Below are positions 19,872-29,212 of a DNA stretch of 64,000 nucleotides, piece by piece. The stretch spans positions 63,357,920-63,421,919 of the forward strand of contig NC_080043.1 of NCBI RefSeq assembly GCF_012489685.1, read 5' to 3'. The position numbers and the translations under genes are program-made. This DNA comes from Lotus japonicus. Taxonomy: Eukaryota > Streptophyta > Magnoliopsida > Fabales > Fabaceae. Each line of letters begins with the position of its first letter. Position 1 is the stretch's first letter. Under the pieces are notes generated by a model. That model had not been told where the DNA came from. It ran no database searches and worked only from the letters and a program-made list of their open reading frames with translations.

Positions 19872-21669
19872 AGATAATCTTGTCCTTAGGTACCCACGTT
19901 CTGGGTCCTTTCTTGTTAGTTACCCCAGAGGTTCTGATCACCTTGGGTGTCTCAACATGATATTTTAAAGGAATATTTGCATAATATTTAGACATAGAGA
20001 AAGATCCCTTTTTGAGAGGGGTTTTAGCAACTTTAGCAGGTAAAGGGTCAGGCAATATGGTACCAGAGGGAACAAAGCATTCATACAAGGATTTAGCTTT
20101 AGGTACAGAGGGTTCATTTCTAATTGGTTTAGAATACCCAATGCCATGCATTCCATTTCTGCTTACGCCATAGATCATTGAAGCCATTAAGCTTCTATCT
20201 ACGCTTTTAGCCAGGAATCTTTGAAAAGACTTTTCATACTTAGATTCATTTCTACAATCAGAGGCATCACAAGCGACTATTTCTTCTAACTTAGCAATCT
20301 GGTTTTTAAGCACAAAGTTAGAATTGATCAAGGCATGATTATCATTTTTTAAATCAGAAATAACCTTTTCATGTTCAGAAGGAGTTTGAGAAACAGCAGA
20401 TAAGTTCTTTTTCAACTTCTTATGCTTAGACAATAAAGAGTTATACTTATCCATGATATCAGACAAGGCATGTTTCAGTTCAGAGGTAGAGAAAGAAGAG
20501 AATACCTCATTTTCATCGTCTGAGTTAGGATCTCCTTCTGATTCTGAGTTAGAGTCAATAGCTTCCTTTGACTCTGCCTCTTTGTCTTTGACAATAGCCA
20601 TAAGTCCTTGGACTTCACCATCAGAGTCAACATCCTCTGACTCTGATTCATCAAAGGTTACCATCAGACTCTTCTTTGTCTTGAAGTGCTTCTTTGACTT
20701 CTTGTCCTTCTTCAACTTTGGACAATCACTTTTGTAGTGCCCTGATTCTTTGCACTCAAAACACGTGACTTCCTTGATTGATGACTTCTTCTGGCCTGAG
20801 GACTCATACTTTCCTTTTGCCTTTCCAGAGCCTTTGTACTTGCTCTGCCTGTGCTTCCAGATGCGGTTGAGTCTCTTGGAGATCAGAGTCAGCTCATCTA
20901 CATCAGAATCTTCTGATGCTTCTTCAGATTCTTCTGCTTCAGCTGGGAGAGCTTTTGACTTTTCAGCTTTAGCCTTCTCAGATTTGGATTTCAAGGCTAT
21001 AGACTTTTTCCTCAGATCTTGCATCTCAGAGCGCTTCAGCTCATGGCACTTTAGTATGCTGATGAGTTCTTCTAAACTCATACGCTCAACATCTCTCGTG
21101 AGCTCTATTGAAGTTACCAAGGGCATCCAACTTTCAGGAAGACACCTGATGACCCTTATGACATGATCTTTTGTTGTGTAGCTCTTGTTGAGAGGTCGTA
21201 TGCCAGCTACAAGCAACTGAAATCTGGAGAACATTTCTTCAATGGACTCATTTGGCTCCATGATGAAGGATTCATACTTTTGGATCAAAGACAATGCCTT
21301 TGATTCTTTGACTTTCTTGTTTCCTTCATGAGACATCTTTAGAGATTCAAAAATGCCTTTTGCAAACTCACGATCTGTAATCTTCTGGTACTCTTCATAA
21401 GAAATAGCACTTAGAAGAATTGCTCTTGCTTTGTGATGTTGTGAGTACAGCTTCTTTTGATCTGCAGTCATCTCTGACCTTGGGATCTTCTTGCCATCTG
21501 CATCAACTGGACGCTCGTAGCCATCCACAATAATATCCCAAAGATCTGCATCGAAACCCAGAAAGAAACTTTCCAGTCTATCTTTCCAATATTCGAACCT
21601 TTGACCGTCGAACATAGGAGGCTTTGCATTGTAACCATCTCTTTGAGTTTCACTGGTGGTGGCAGCCAT
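19759..21669 (-). CDS. gag of element A, intact 636 aa
   Basis: ATG at 21669. The N-terminus (MAATTSETQRDGY, then FDGQRFEYWKDRLESFF) is the copia Gag/UBN2 type. A CCHC knuckle CFECKESGHYKSDC lies near residues 301-314, followed by a Lys/Glu/Ser-rich acidic segment and a coiled-coil-like stretch (about 395-470). It runs past the start of pol and ends at 19759, overlapping pol by 113 nt in a different frame. The same overlap length is found in E. It is the only full-length open family-1 gag here, and would form the virus-like particle shell in the cytoplasm. Confidence 0.92.
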   Translation of the reverse strand: MAATTSETQRDGYNAKPPMFDGQRFEYWKDRLESFFLGFDADLWDIIVDGYERPVDADGKKIPRSEMTADQKKLYSQHHKARAILLSAISYEEYQKITDREFAKGIFESLKMSHEGNKKVKESKALSLIQKYESFIMEPNESIEEMFSRFQLLVAGIRPLNKSYTTKDHVIRVIRCLPESWMPLVTSIELTRDVERMSLEELISILKCHELKRSEMQDLRKKSIALKSKSEKAKAEKSKALPAEAEESEEASEDSDVDELTLISKRLNRIWKHRQSKYKGSGKAKGKYESSGQKKSSIKEVTCFECKESGHYKSDCPKLKKDKKSKKHFKTKKSLMVTFDESESEDVDSDGEVQGLMAIVKDKEAESKEAIDSNSESEGDPNSDDENEVFSSFSTSELKHALSDIMDKYNSLLSKHKKLKKNLSAVSQTPSEHEKVISDLKNDNHALINSNFVLKNQIAKLEEIVACDASDCRNESKYEKSFQRFLAKSVDRSLMASMIYGVSRNGMHGIGYSKPIRNEPSVPKAKSLYECFVPSGTILPDPLPAKVAKTPLKKGSFSMSKYYANIPLKYHVETPKVIRTSGVTNKKGPRTWVPKDKIIYVADILDSSTETPIMVSEQWMLASHDGRKAYVPRAKT

Positions 21670-21704
21670 TGTTTTTTACACCGGCCCGGATCACTGATAC
21701 CAAT
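21670..21704 (-). promoter_or_regulatory. Shortened leader and truncated primer-binding site of element A
   Basis: The 35-nt leader keeps TGGTATCAG next to the LTR but then reads TGATCC. Element E has the full TGGTATCAGAGC and about 40 more leader bases. The missing stretch lies between CTGA repeats, suggesting a small deletion. Reverse transcription from initiator-Met tRNA would be weakened. Confidence 0.8.
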
Positions 21705-22920
21705 TGAAGGTATGAAAAACGGTAGAAGGGGGGGGGGGGGGGTTTGAATAGCGTTTTCAAGATAAAGCTTCCACCTTTAAGATTTTGACAAATCTTTCGA
21801 GAACTTAAGTGCTAAAGATAAGAGATAGAAAAGCACACAAGGATTTTATCCTGGTTCACTTGATAAATCACTCAAGCTACTCCAGTCCACCCGTTAAGGT
21901 GATTTCTTCCTTCTTAGAATGAAGGCAATCTACTAATCAGGTTAGAGTTACAACTGCACTTGAAACCTACAAGTGACTAACAATTACACTGACTTAGCTC
22001 ACACTAAGATTCACTCTCTTAGTCTTCTCTAGGATCCGATCAACCTTGATCTCCTAAAGGAACAAAACAAACTGTTTAATCAAAGAATGTTTACAAGAGA
22101 TTTGCTTCTAAAAAGCTAATAGTAAACACAATGAATTTTCAGATGAAAGAATGCTTGAAGATATTTGAATATAGCTTGTGCTTATGTGAATTCTTCCAAC
22201 CGCATCTTTAAGACTTCAGCCTCTATTTATACTCCAAGGATTAGGGTTTGAGCGCTGCATAGAAATGCTACCGTTGGAGGGCAGTTCTGGAAATTCCAGC
22301 TTCTGCTGTGGCTGAGAGCGTTAGGTAGGTCGTCAGGATGGTACAGTTGCTTTTGTACTTTGAAAGTGACTTGACCTTTAAACCTAGGAGACTTCTGATC
22401 AGGGGAAGGCTTCATGTTGGAACTTGTGAAGCCGGTTGATCAGAGTCAGAGGGAAAGCACAGATCCTCTGACCATTGTATCTTCTGATTCTGAACTCAGA
22501 GGGAAGTACATGGTCTTCAGAGTTTCTTGCTTCTGGACTTCAGAGTTTCCACTATTCAGCTTCTGTATCTTCAGAGTCTTCTACACCATCAGAACATCTG
22601 AACCTTCAGTGTTTCTAGGTTATCAGAACTTCTGGATCTTTAGAGCTTCTAGTGACTGAGTCCACATCAGAGTTTGTGTAGCTTCAGAACTTCTGAAGCT
22701 TTTCCACTGTTCATGTTGAACATGGTCAATGCGAAAGCGTTGCTTGGGTCACTCTTTAAGCACAGTGCTTCTGATTTGTGTGAGATTGAATAGAGGTCAG
22801 AGCCTGTAAATAGCACACTCAGAAAAACACGTTAGAGTACCACAATTGTTCATATCAAAAGGCTAACATGTAATCATCAAAACATAGAGTTGTACTACTA
22901 GATCAAAACTTGATCTTACA
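21705..22920 (-). repeat. 5' LTR of element A
   Basis: TG...CA on both strands, 1216 bp, adjoining the primer site on the left and GCCTT on the right. It carries a 15-base G run near its left end, against 10 in the partner LTR. Confidence 0.95.
22224..22231 (-). promoter_or_regulatory. TATA box of element A 5' LTR
   Basis: TATAAATA on the minus strand. Transcription would start about 30 nt to the left, giving an R-U5 of roughly 0.5 kb before the primer site. Confidence 0.65.
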
Positions 22921-23299
22921 GCCTTGACATCCTTACTCGAGTAGTTCCTTCATGTGCAGTTTTCAGAATTTCCCAAGCATCCTTTGCCACAGTACACGTA
23001 TTGATCAGCCTAAACATATTCTTGTCAACTCCATTGAAGATAGCATTTAGAGCCTTTGAATTTCCAAGAGCAGCTTCATCTTCAACACTGGTCCATTCTT
23101 CTTCAGGTTTTTCCACAACAGTAGTAGAGGTTCCTTCAACCTCAGCCTTAGTGGGGTGCTTCCAACCCTTGACAATAGCTTTCCAAGTCTTGTTGTCAAT
23201 TGATTTGAGAAAGGCTGTCATGCAAACCTTCCAGTAGTCATAGTTAGTACCATCCAGAATGGGTGGCCTATTTACTGATCCTCCCTCCTTGTTATCCAT
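22921..23299 (-). pseudogene. gag, N-terminal part, element B (cut off by element A)
   Basis: Starts at ATG 23299 with MDNKEGGSVNRPPILDG and the copia Gag pattern NYDYWKVCMTAFLKS. It is continued on the far side of element A at 6976. The first five bases, 22921-22925, are the right target duplication GCCTT. A translation past 22921 runs into the A LTR and stops. Confidence 0.92.
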
Positions 23300-23350
23300 G
23301 AGAACTTGAATAAAACTCCCTGGAGCTCACCCAACCAGAATAGGGTGCCT

Positions 23351-23362
23351 GCTCTGATGCCA
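23351..23362 (-). promoter_or_regulatory. Primer-binding site of element B
   Basis: TGGCATCAGAGC on the minus strand, two bases inside the LTR. It matches the 3' end of plant initiator-Met tRNA at 11 of 12 positions. The 51-nt leader 23300-23350 holds nothing else evident. Confidence 0.85.
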
Positions 23363-23364
23363 AT

Positions 23365-24239
23365 TGTAATTCAGGTTCCCTCTGATACGATTGTCCTGCA
23401 CGATGCTGGGACAAGAGGTTCGACAACCGCTTAACAGTAAAACAAAACTTAACAACTGAAACAATAACACACAGTAATTGTTAACCCAGTTCAGTGAAAA
23501 CTTTCACCTACGTCTGGAGGGTTTGCAGCCAAAGAAAGGAAATCCACTATCTCAAGATTCAGGAATTACAGACACTCATGAACAACTCAGTTCATAGTTC
23601 ACTTCCTAATCTACCCAGTGTATTTCTACTTAGAATCTCAACCTAAGTATGAGAGCCCCTCTCACTTTCTCTCAATCACTGCCACAGTGATTGGTGAACA
23701 CAATAAACAGGTAGAGTTTGAACGCAATCAAACACACAGAATCTCTCTTTGCTTTATAGAATCAGTGAGCAAAGACAGATTCACAACAAACAAGGACAAA
23801 GCACAATTAACAAATCCTAAAACACTCGATCTCTCTCTATCAGCTTCGACCCCTTCATGTTTTAGGTCTTCATCCTTTTATAGACTTCAGCAGCGGTAGC
23901 ATGGGCTTTAGGGTTGGCACGAGCTGAAGAAACAGATTACAGTAACAACAATTCAAAACGCAATCTTGGTAGATTCGGTTTCTTATTGCACAAGTAAAGA
24001 TAGAAACCAATCTTTTAACAAAGATTGTTTCAACAAATAACAAACCAACAAATAAACCCTTATGGAATAGCTACTTGCTCCTCAAGTAACTCAAAAACAT
24101 ATCTTCAGTAAATCTTCAGAGGGCCCACAACAGATACACAAGCTAACGACTGATGCCCTAGCTTCACGAGGTCAGATGCCACGGCATCTGCTTCGACAAT
24201 CGGTTGTTTTGACAAAATGCATGGCAACATGTTCTAACA
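23365..24239 (-). repeat. LTR shared by elements B (5' LTR) and C (3' LTR)
   Basis: An 875-bp TG...CA repeat. On its left is a primer site and gag, so it is the 5' LTR of B. On its right is a polypurine tract and a third-ORF tail, so it is the 3' LTR of C. No target duplication can be tested because the outer LTRs lie outside the window. It contains a TATA box at 23876-23882. Confidence 0.9.
23876..23882 (-). promoter_or_regulatory. TATA box of the family-2 LTR
   Basis: TATAAAA followed by GG on the minus strand, about 510 bp upstream of the LTR/primer-site edge. Confidence 0.55.
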
Positions 24240-24915
24240 ATCTCCCCCTTTGTCAAATTTTTTCTAAAACAACTCCCAATTAGAGAGGATAAAAACTAGA
24301 GAAACAATTCTCCCCCTTAGTCAGATCTCCCCCTCAACTGATGCAACTACACAACCAACTACCATTCTTCAGAAGACATAGTTGGAACAAAATACTTAGT
24401 AGCACAAACACACAACCAGAAGTATAATCAGCTTTAGCACATGACGACACCAAAATAGATCAGCTTGAACATCATCGTATCAGAAATACTACCATCAGAA
24501 GCTGGCAGCACATGATCAGAAGTACTACTATCAGAAGCTAACCGCACATGATCAGAAGTACTACTATCAGAAGTAACGTTTCAGAAATAACGTTTCAGAA
24601 GTAACGTTTCAGAAGTAACATTTCCGAAGTGACGTTTCAGAACTACTGCCATCAGGAAAAAAAATATACTGCTATCAGAACATGCCTCTTGAAACAAACA
24701 TAGCCATTGTCTTGAACTTGTCTTCAAATTAAACAGACCAAAGCTAACACTATCAGAGCTAACACGATCAGAACACACATAGCAGAAGAAACACAACAGT
24801 TCCACAAAACATAGCAGACCATAGAATCTTCAATTTCAACTACTCCCCCTTTTTAGCACAAATTTGCAAAGGGTGCATCCAAAAACAAAAGAAAATAGCA
24901 CAAGATCATAGCAAA
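24240..24915 (-). other. 3' non-coding tail of element C with polypurine tracts and tandem repeats
   Basis: The minus-strand polypurine tract AAAGGGGGAGAT abuts the LTR (24240-24251), with further G5 tracts near 24309-24317, 24325-24333 and 24842-24850. Short tandem repeats at 24492-24650 match window positions 1-150. No gene. Confidence 0.85.
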
Positions 24916-25708
24916 CTAGTCTTCAGAACTTGACTCCTCCCCAGACCCTTCTGCTCTTTCTTCAGATCCTTCCTCCTCTTCATTACTCGCTTCCTGAGCA
25001 GCTGTAGCAGCAGCACGGTGCTCATCACCTTGACATTCTTCTACTTGAAGCTTGTGTAGCAACGCATCAACTTTAAGCTTCCTAGCAGTGCTCACCCTGA
25101 TTGTCTCCTCCAAAGCCTTGGAAACTTCCTGTAATTCAGCAATTATGGCCTTAGTACCAGATTCAGTCACAGGAGGAGCAGATGTTCTGCTGGTTGGTAA
25201 AGCAATGTCTAGAACATGTGGCTCCATAAACAAACGTTGATCCAAAGTGATTGGAACACCACGAGACATAGCCACATCATCAGCCCTGAGAATCTGAGGA
25301 TGTTGCTTCAGAATGATCTCAGTAAGAAGTGAAGGAAATGAAACAGGCAGCTTCACAGCACAAGTATTAGCATGCTTCAATGTCTGCTCAAACACAAAAG
25401 TTCCAAAATCAAAAGCAATAGACTTGCCAATCCTGTAGATCAACTTGGCAAGCGTTGCAGAAACACCAGAGGTATGCTGAGTAGGAACCCAATTCACAGC
25501 ACCAATCCTGTTAAGGATAGAATATTTCACACTGAGATTTCCAGTAGACAACAACTTCTTGCTGGGCCACTTCTCCACAAGACCTGCAGTAAGCTCCTTG
25601 GCAACATCATCCATGGACACTTCTTCATCAATAAATTCAATAGCACTTCTGCCAAGTGCTTGATTGACAACAGCAGGTGAGAACATCACACATTCAGCCC
25701 TCACATAG
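24916..25708 (-). pseudogene. Third-ORF C-terminal remnant, element C
   Basis: Colinear with B 425-1217 without indels and keeping the acidic Glu/Ser tail. The frame is cut at 25708, where element D sequence begins in the opposite orientation. The first ATG of the open piece (25704) is internal to the real ORF. About 350 N-terminal codons are deleted. Confidence 0.92.
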
Positions 25709-28700
25709 TATCTGGACAGTGGATGCTCGCGTCACATGACGGGAGAAAGGCGTATGTTCCGAGAGCTGAAACTTAAGCCCGGAGGCGAAGTTGGCTTTGG
25801 AGGAAATGAAAAGGGTAAAATTGTTGGTACTGGTACTATTTGTGTAGATAGTAGTCCATTCATTGATAATGTGTTATTGGTAGACGGCTTAACACATAAC
25901 TTATTGTCTATAAGCCAATTAGCTGACAAGGGTTATGATGTTATATTTAATCAAAAGTCCTGCCGGGCTGTAAGTCAAATCGATGGCTCTGTTCTGTTTA
26001 ACAGCAAGAGGAAGAACAACATTTATAAGATCAGATTATCTGAGTTGGAGGCTCAGAATGTGAAATGCCTTCTGTCTGTTAATGAAGAGCAGTGGGTATG
26101 GCATAGACGGTTAGGGCATGCCAGTATGAGAAAGATTTCTCAGCTGAGCAAGCTAAACCTCGTCAGGGGCTTACCCAATCTGAAGTTCGCTTCAGACGCT
26201 CTTTGTGAAGCATGTCAGAAAGGCAAATTCACAAAAGTCCCTTTCAAGGCAAAGAATGTTGTCTCAACCTCAAGGCCGTTGGAACTTCTGCATATCGACC
26301 TTTTTGGACCAGTGAAAACTGAGTCTATAGGTGGCAAGAGATATGGGATGGTTATCGTTGATGACTATAGCCGCTGGACATGGGTAAAGTTTCTAACCCG
26401 CAAGGATGAGTCTCATGCTGTGTTCTCTACCTTCATTGCTCAAGTGCAAAACGAGAAGGCTTGTAGGATTGTGCGTGTCAGAAGTGACCATGGTGGAGAG
26501 TTTGAGAATGACAAGTTTGAGAGTCTGTTTGATTCCTATGGAATTGCACATGATTTCTCTTGTCCCAGAACTCCTCAACAAAATGGTGTTGTTGAGAGGA
26601 GGAACAGAACTCTTCAGGAGATGGCTAGAACCATGCTCCAAGAAACTAGCATGGCTAAGCACTTTTGGGCAGAGGCAGTAAATACAGCATGTTACATTCA
26701 GAACAGAATCTCTGTGAGACTAATTCTGAATAAGACTCCTTATGAATTGTGGAAGAACATAAAACCCAACATTTCTTATTTTCATCCTTTTGGCTGTGTT
26801 TGTTATGTTCTCAATACTAAGGATAGATTGCATAAATTTGATGCTAAGTCTTCTAAGTGTCTATTACTTGGTTATTCTGAGAGATCTAAAGGTTTTAGAT
26901 TTTATAATACTAATGCTAAGACTATTGAAGAATCTATTCATGTTAGATTTGACGATAAGCTTGACTCTGACCAGTCAAAGCTAGTTGAGAAGTTTGCAGA
27001 TTTAAGCATTAATGTTTCTGACAAAGGCAAAGCTCCAGAGGAAGCTGAGCCAGAGGAAGATGAACCAGAGGAAGAAGCAGGTCCCTCTAACTCACAAACT
27101 CTGAAGAAGAGCAGAATCACTGCAGCTCATCCTAAGGAATTGATTCTGGGCAACAAAGACGAACCAGTCAGAACCAGATCTGCCTTCAGACCCTCTGAAG
27201 AGACCTTGCTTAGTCTGAAAGGATTGGTGTCCTTAATTGAACCCAAGTCCATAGATGAAGCTCTTCAGGACAAGGATTGGATTCTGGCCATGGAAGAAGA
27301 ACTGAATCAATTCTCCAAGAACGATGTTTGGAGCTTAGTGAAGAAGCCTGAGAGTGTCCATGTAATTGGAACAAAATGGGTATTCAGAAACAAGCTGAAT
27401 GAGAAAGGAGATGTAGTTAGAAACAAGGCAAGGCTAGTTGCTCAAGGCTACAACCAGCAGGAAGGAATAGACTACACTGAAACATTTGCTCCAGTAGCAA
27501 GACTGGAGGCAATCAGACTGTTGATCTCTTTTTCAGTGAATCACAACATAGTTTTACATCAGATGGATGTGAAGAGTGCCTTCCTAAATGGTTATATTTC
27601 AGAGGAAGTCTATGTTCATCAACCCCCAGGTTTTGAAGATGAGAAGAAGCCAGACCATGTGTTCAAATTGAAGAAGTCACTCTATGGTCTGAAGCAAGCT
27701 CCCAGAGCATGGTATGAGAGACTCAGCTCATTCCTTCTGAAGAATGAGTTTGTAAGGGGTAAAGTAGATACAACTCTTTTTTGCAAGACTTATAAAGATG
27801 ACATCTTAATTGTGCAAATTTATGTTGATGATATTATATTTGGTTCTGCTAATCAATCTCTATGCAAAGAATTTTCTGAGATGATGCAGGCTGAATTTGA
27901 GATGAGTATGATGGGAGAATTAAAGTACTTTCTGGGAATACAAGTTGATCAAACACCAGAAGGAACATATATCCATCAGAGCAAGTACACTAAAGAACTT
28001 CTGAAGAAGTTCAATATGCTGGAATCTACAGTGGCCAAGACTCCAATGCATCCTACATGCATTCTGGAGAAAGAAGATAAAAGTGGTAAAGTATGTTAGA
28101 AGCTCTATCGTGGCATGATAGGTTCACTTCTATACTTAACTGCATCTAGGCCAGACATACTATTTAGTGTTCATTTATGTGCTCGTTTCCAATCAGATCC
28201 AAGGGAAACCCACTTAACTGCTGTTAAGAGGATCCTAAGGTATCTGAAAGGCACCACTAACCTTGGCTTGATGTATAAGAAAACATCAGAGTATAAGCTT
28301 TCAGGTTATTGTGATGCTGATTATGCTGGAGATAGAACAGAGAGAAAAAGTACTTCTGGAAATTGTCAATTTCTGGGAAGCAATCTAGTCTCATGGGCAA
28401 GCAAGAGGCAATCAACCATTGCACTATCAACTGCAGAGGCAGAATATATCTCAGCAGCAATATGCAGCACTCAGATGCCCTGGATGAAACATCAGCTGGA
28501 GGATTATCAGATCCTTGAGAGCAATATCCCAATCTATTGTGATAACACTGCTGCAATCTCATTGAGTAAGAATCCTATCTTGCATTCAAGGGCAAAGCAC
28601 ATTGAGGTAAAGTATCACTTTATTAGAGATTATGTACAGAAGGGCGTACTTCTTCTGAAATTTGTTGATACTGACCATCAATGGGCAGATATCTTTACAA

Positions 28701-28768
28701 AGCCCTTAGCAGAGGATAGATTTAATTTTATTCTGAAAAATCTGAACATGGACTTTTGTCCAGAGTGA
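25709..28768 (+). pseudogene. pol of element D, 5'-truncated with one nonsense codon
   Basis: Starts at YLDSGC of the protease, with the catalytic DSG present. Then GAG-pre-integrase ([15 protein letters not shown]), integrase with Asp-35-Glu spacing, RT with YVDD (near 27820-27831), a TAG at 28097-28099 where E reads CAG (Gln), and the rest of RT with RNase H at 28115-28768 ending FCPE. The first in-frame ATG is 25736. With no promoter, gag or upstream protease residues it cannot be expressed normally. Confidence 0.93.
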
Positions 28769-29212
28769 AGATGGATCAGAACCTCTGATTATGATACTTC
28801 TTGATCAGAAGATGTCTAGTCCAGAAGGTAACTCAATCAGAGTGTGTGTACCCATTGGTACTGACTCTGAAGCTGAGACAGCAACACGTGTGTCAGTATT
28901 TCTGATGCATAGTTCCTTGTGCCCGTGTGACAGTCTGTCATGATTGCGTGTAGATGTGCTTCTCTCTGTGTGTGATATGTGTATTTACTGTTACTATCTA
29001 TCTTTAATTTTCAACCGTTGATTTTAAATTGCTTTTTCAATCAACAACGGTTATTTGTCAAAACCCACTATACACACACGATCTCCTTCACTTCCGGTTT
29101 TTACTCTCTCTCTCTCTCTTGCTATTTCAAAACCGCTTATCCTCGATTTCTCTCTCGATCTCTCTTCATCTTTCAACCTTCATCTTCCACCTAAACCTTC
29201 AACCGCTCCAAA
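28769..29212 (+). other. pol to third-ORF spacer of element D
   Basis: 444 nt without a gene. It holds an imperfect inverted repeat (29013-29023 with 29039-29052, AACCGTTG-type arms) and a CT-repeat-rich leader from about 29085 to the ATG at 29213. The same layout is seen in A and E. Confidence 0.65.

Larger units (their letters stand above)
6977..22920 (-). mobile_element. Element A: Sirevirus Ty1/copia retrotransposon, family 1, inserted in B gag
   Basis: Complete LTR-to-LTR element of 15.9 kb, minus strand. LTRs lie at 6977-8188 and 21705-22920, with GCCTT target duplications. Reading 5' to 3': truncated primer site, gag, pol (with a fourfold tandem segment), spacer, third ORF, antisense gene, polypurine tracts, 3' LTR. 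By eye the two LTRs differ at about 11 bases out of about 1210 plus a G-run length change, so the insertion is young. At plant rates near 1e-8 per site per year this would be a few hundred thousand years. Confidence 0.96.
1..24239 (-). mobile_element. Element B: SIRE1-like Ty1/copia retrotransposon, family 2 (partial, split by A)
   Basis: Read on the minus strand: 5' LTR 23365-24239, primer site 23351-23362, gag 23299-22921 continuing at 6976-5968, pol 5908-2510, in-frame readthrough stop, envelope-position ORF 2491-425, then 3' non-coding DNA running off the left edge, so the 3' LTR is not in the window. Element A sits in gag between 6976 and 22921, flanked by GCCTT. The order gag, protease, integrase, reverse transcriptase, RNase H is that of Ty1/copia, and the third ORF after pol is typical of Sireviruses. 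Its 5' LTR doubles as the 3' LTR of element C. Confidence 0.93.

Noticed and set aside
23618..23899. Plus-strand 93-codon ORF inside the B/C LTR.
   Set aside because: Antisense to the element, overlaps the TATA region, and has no conserved partner to support it.
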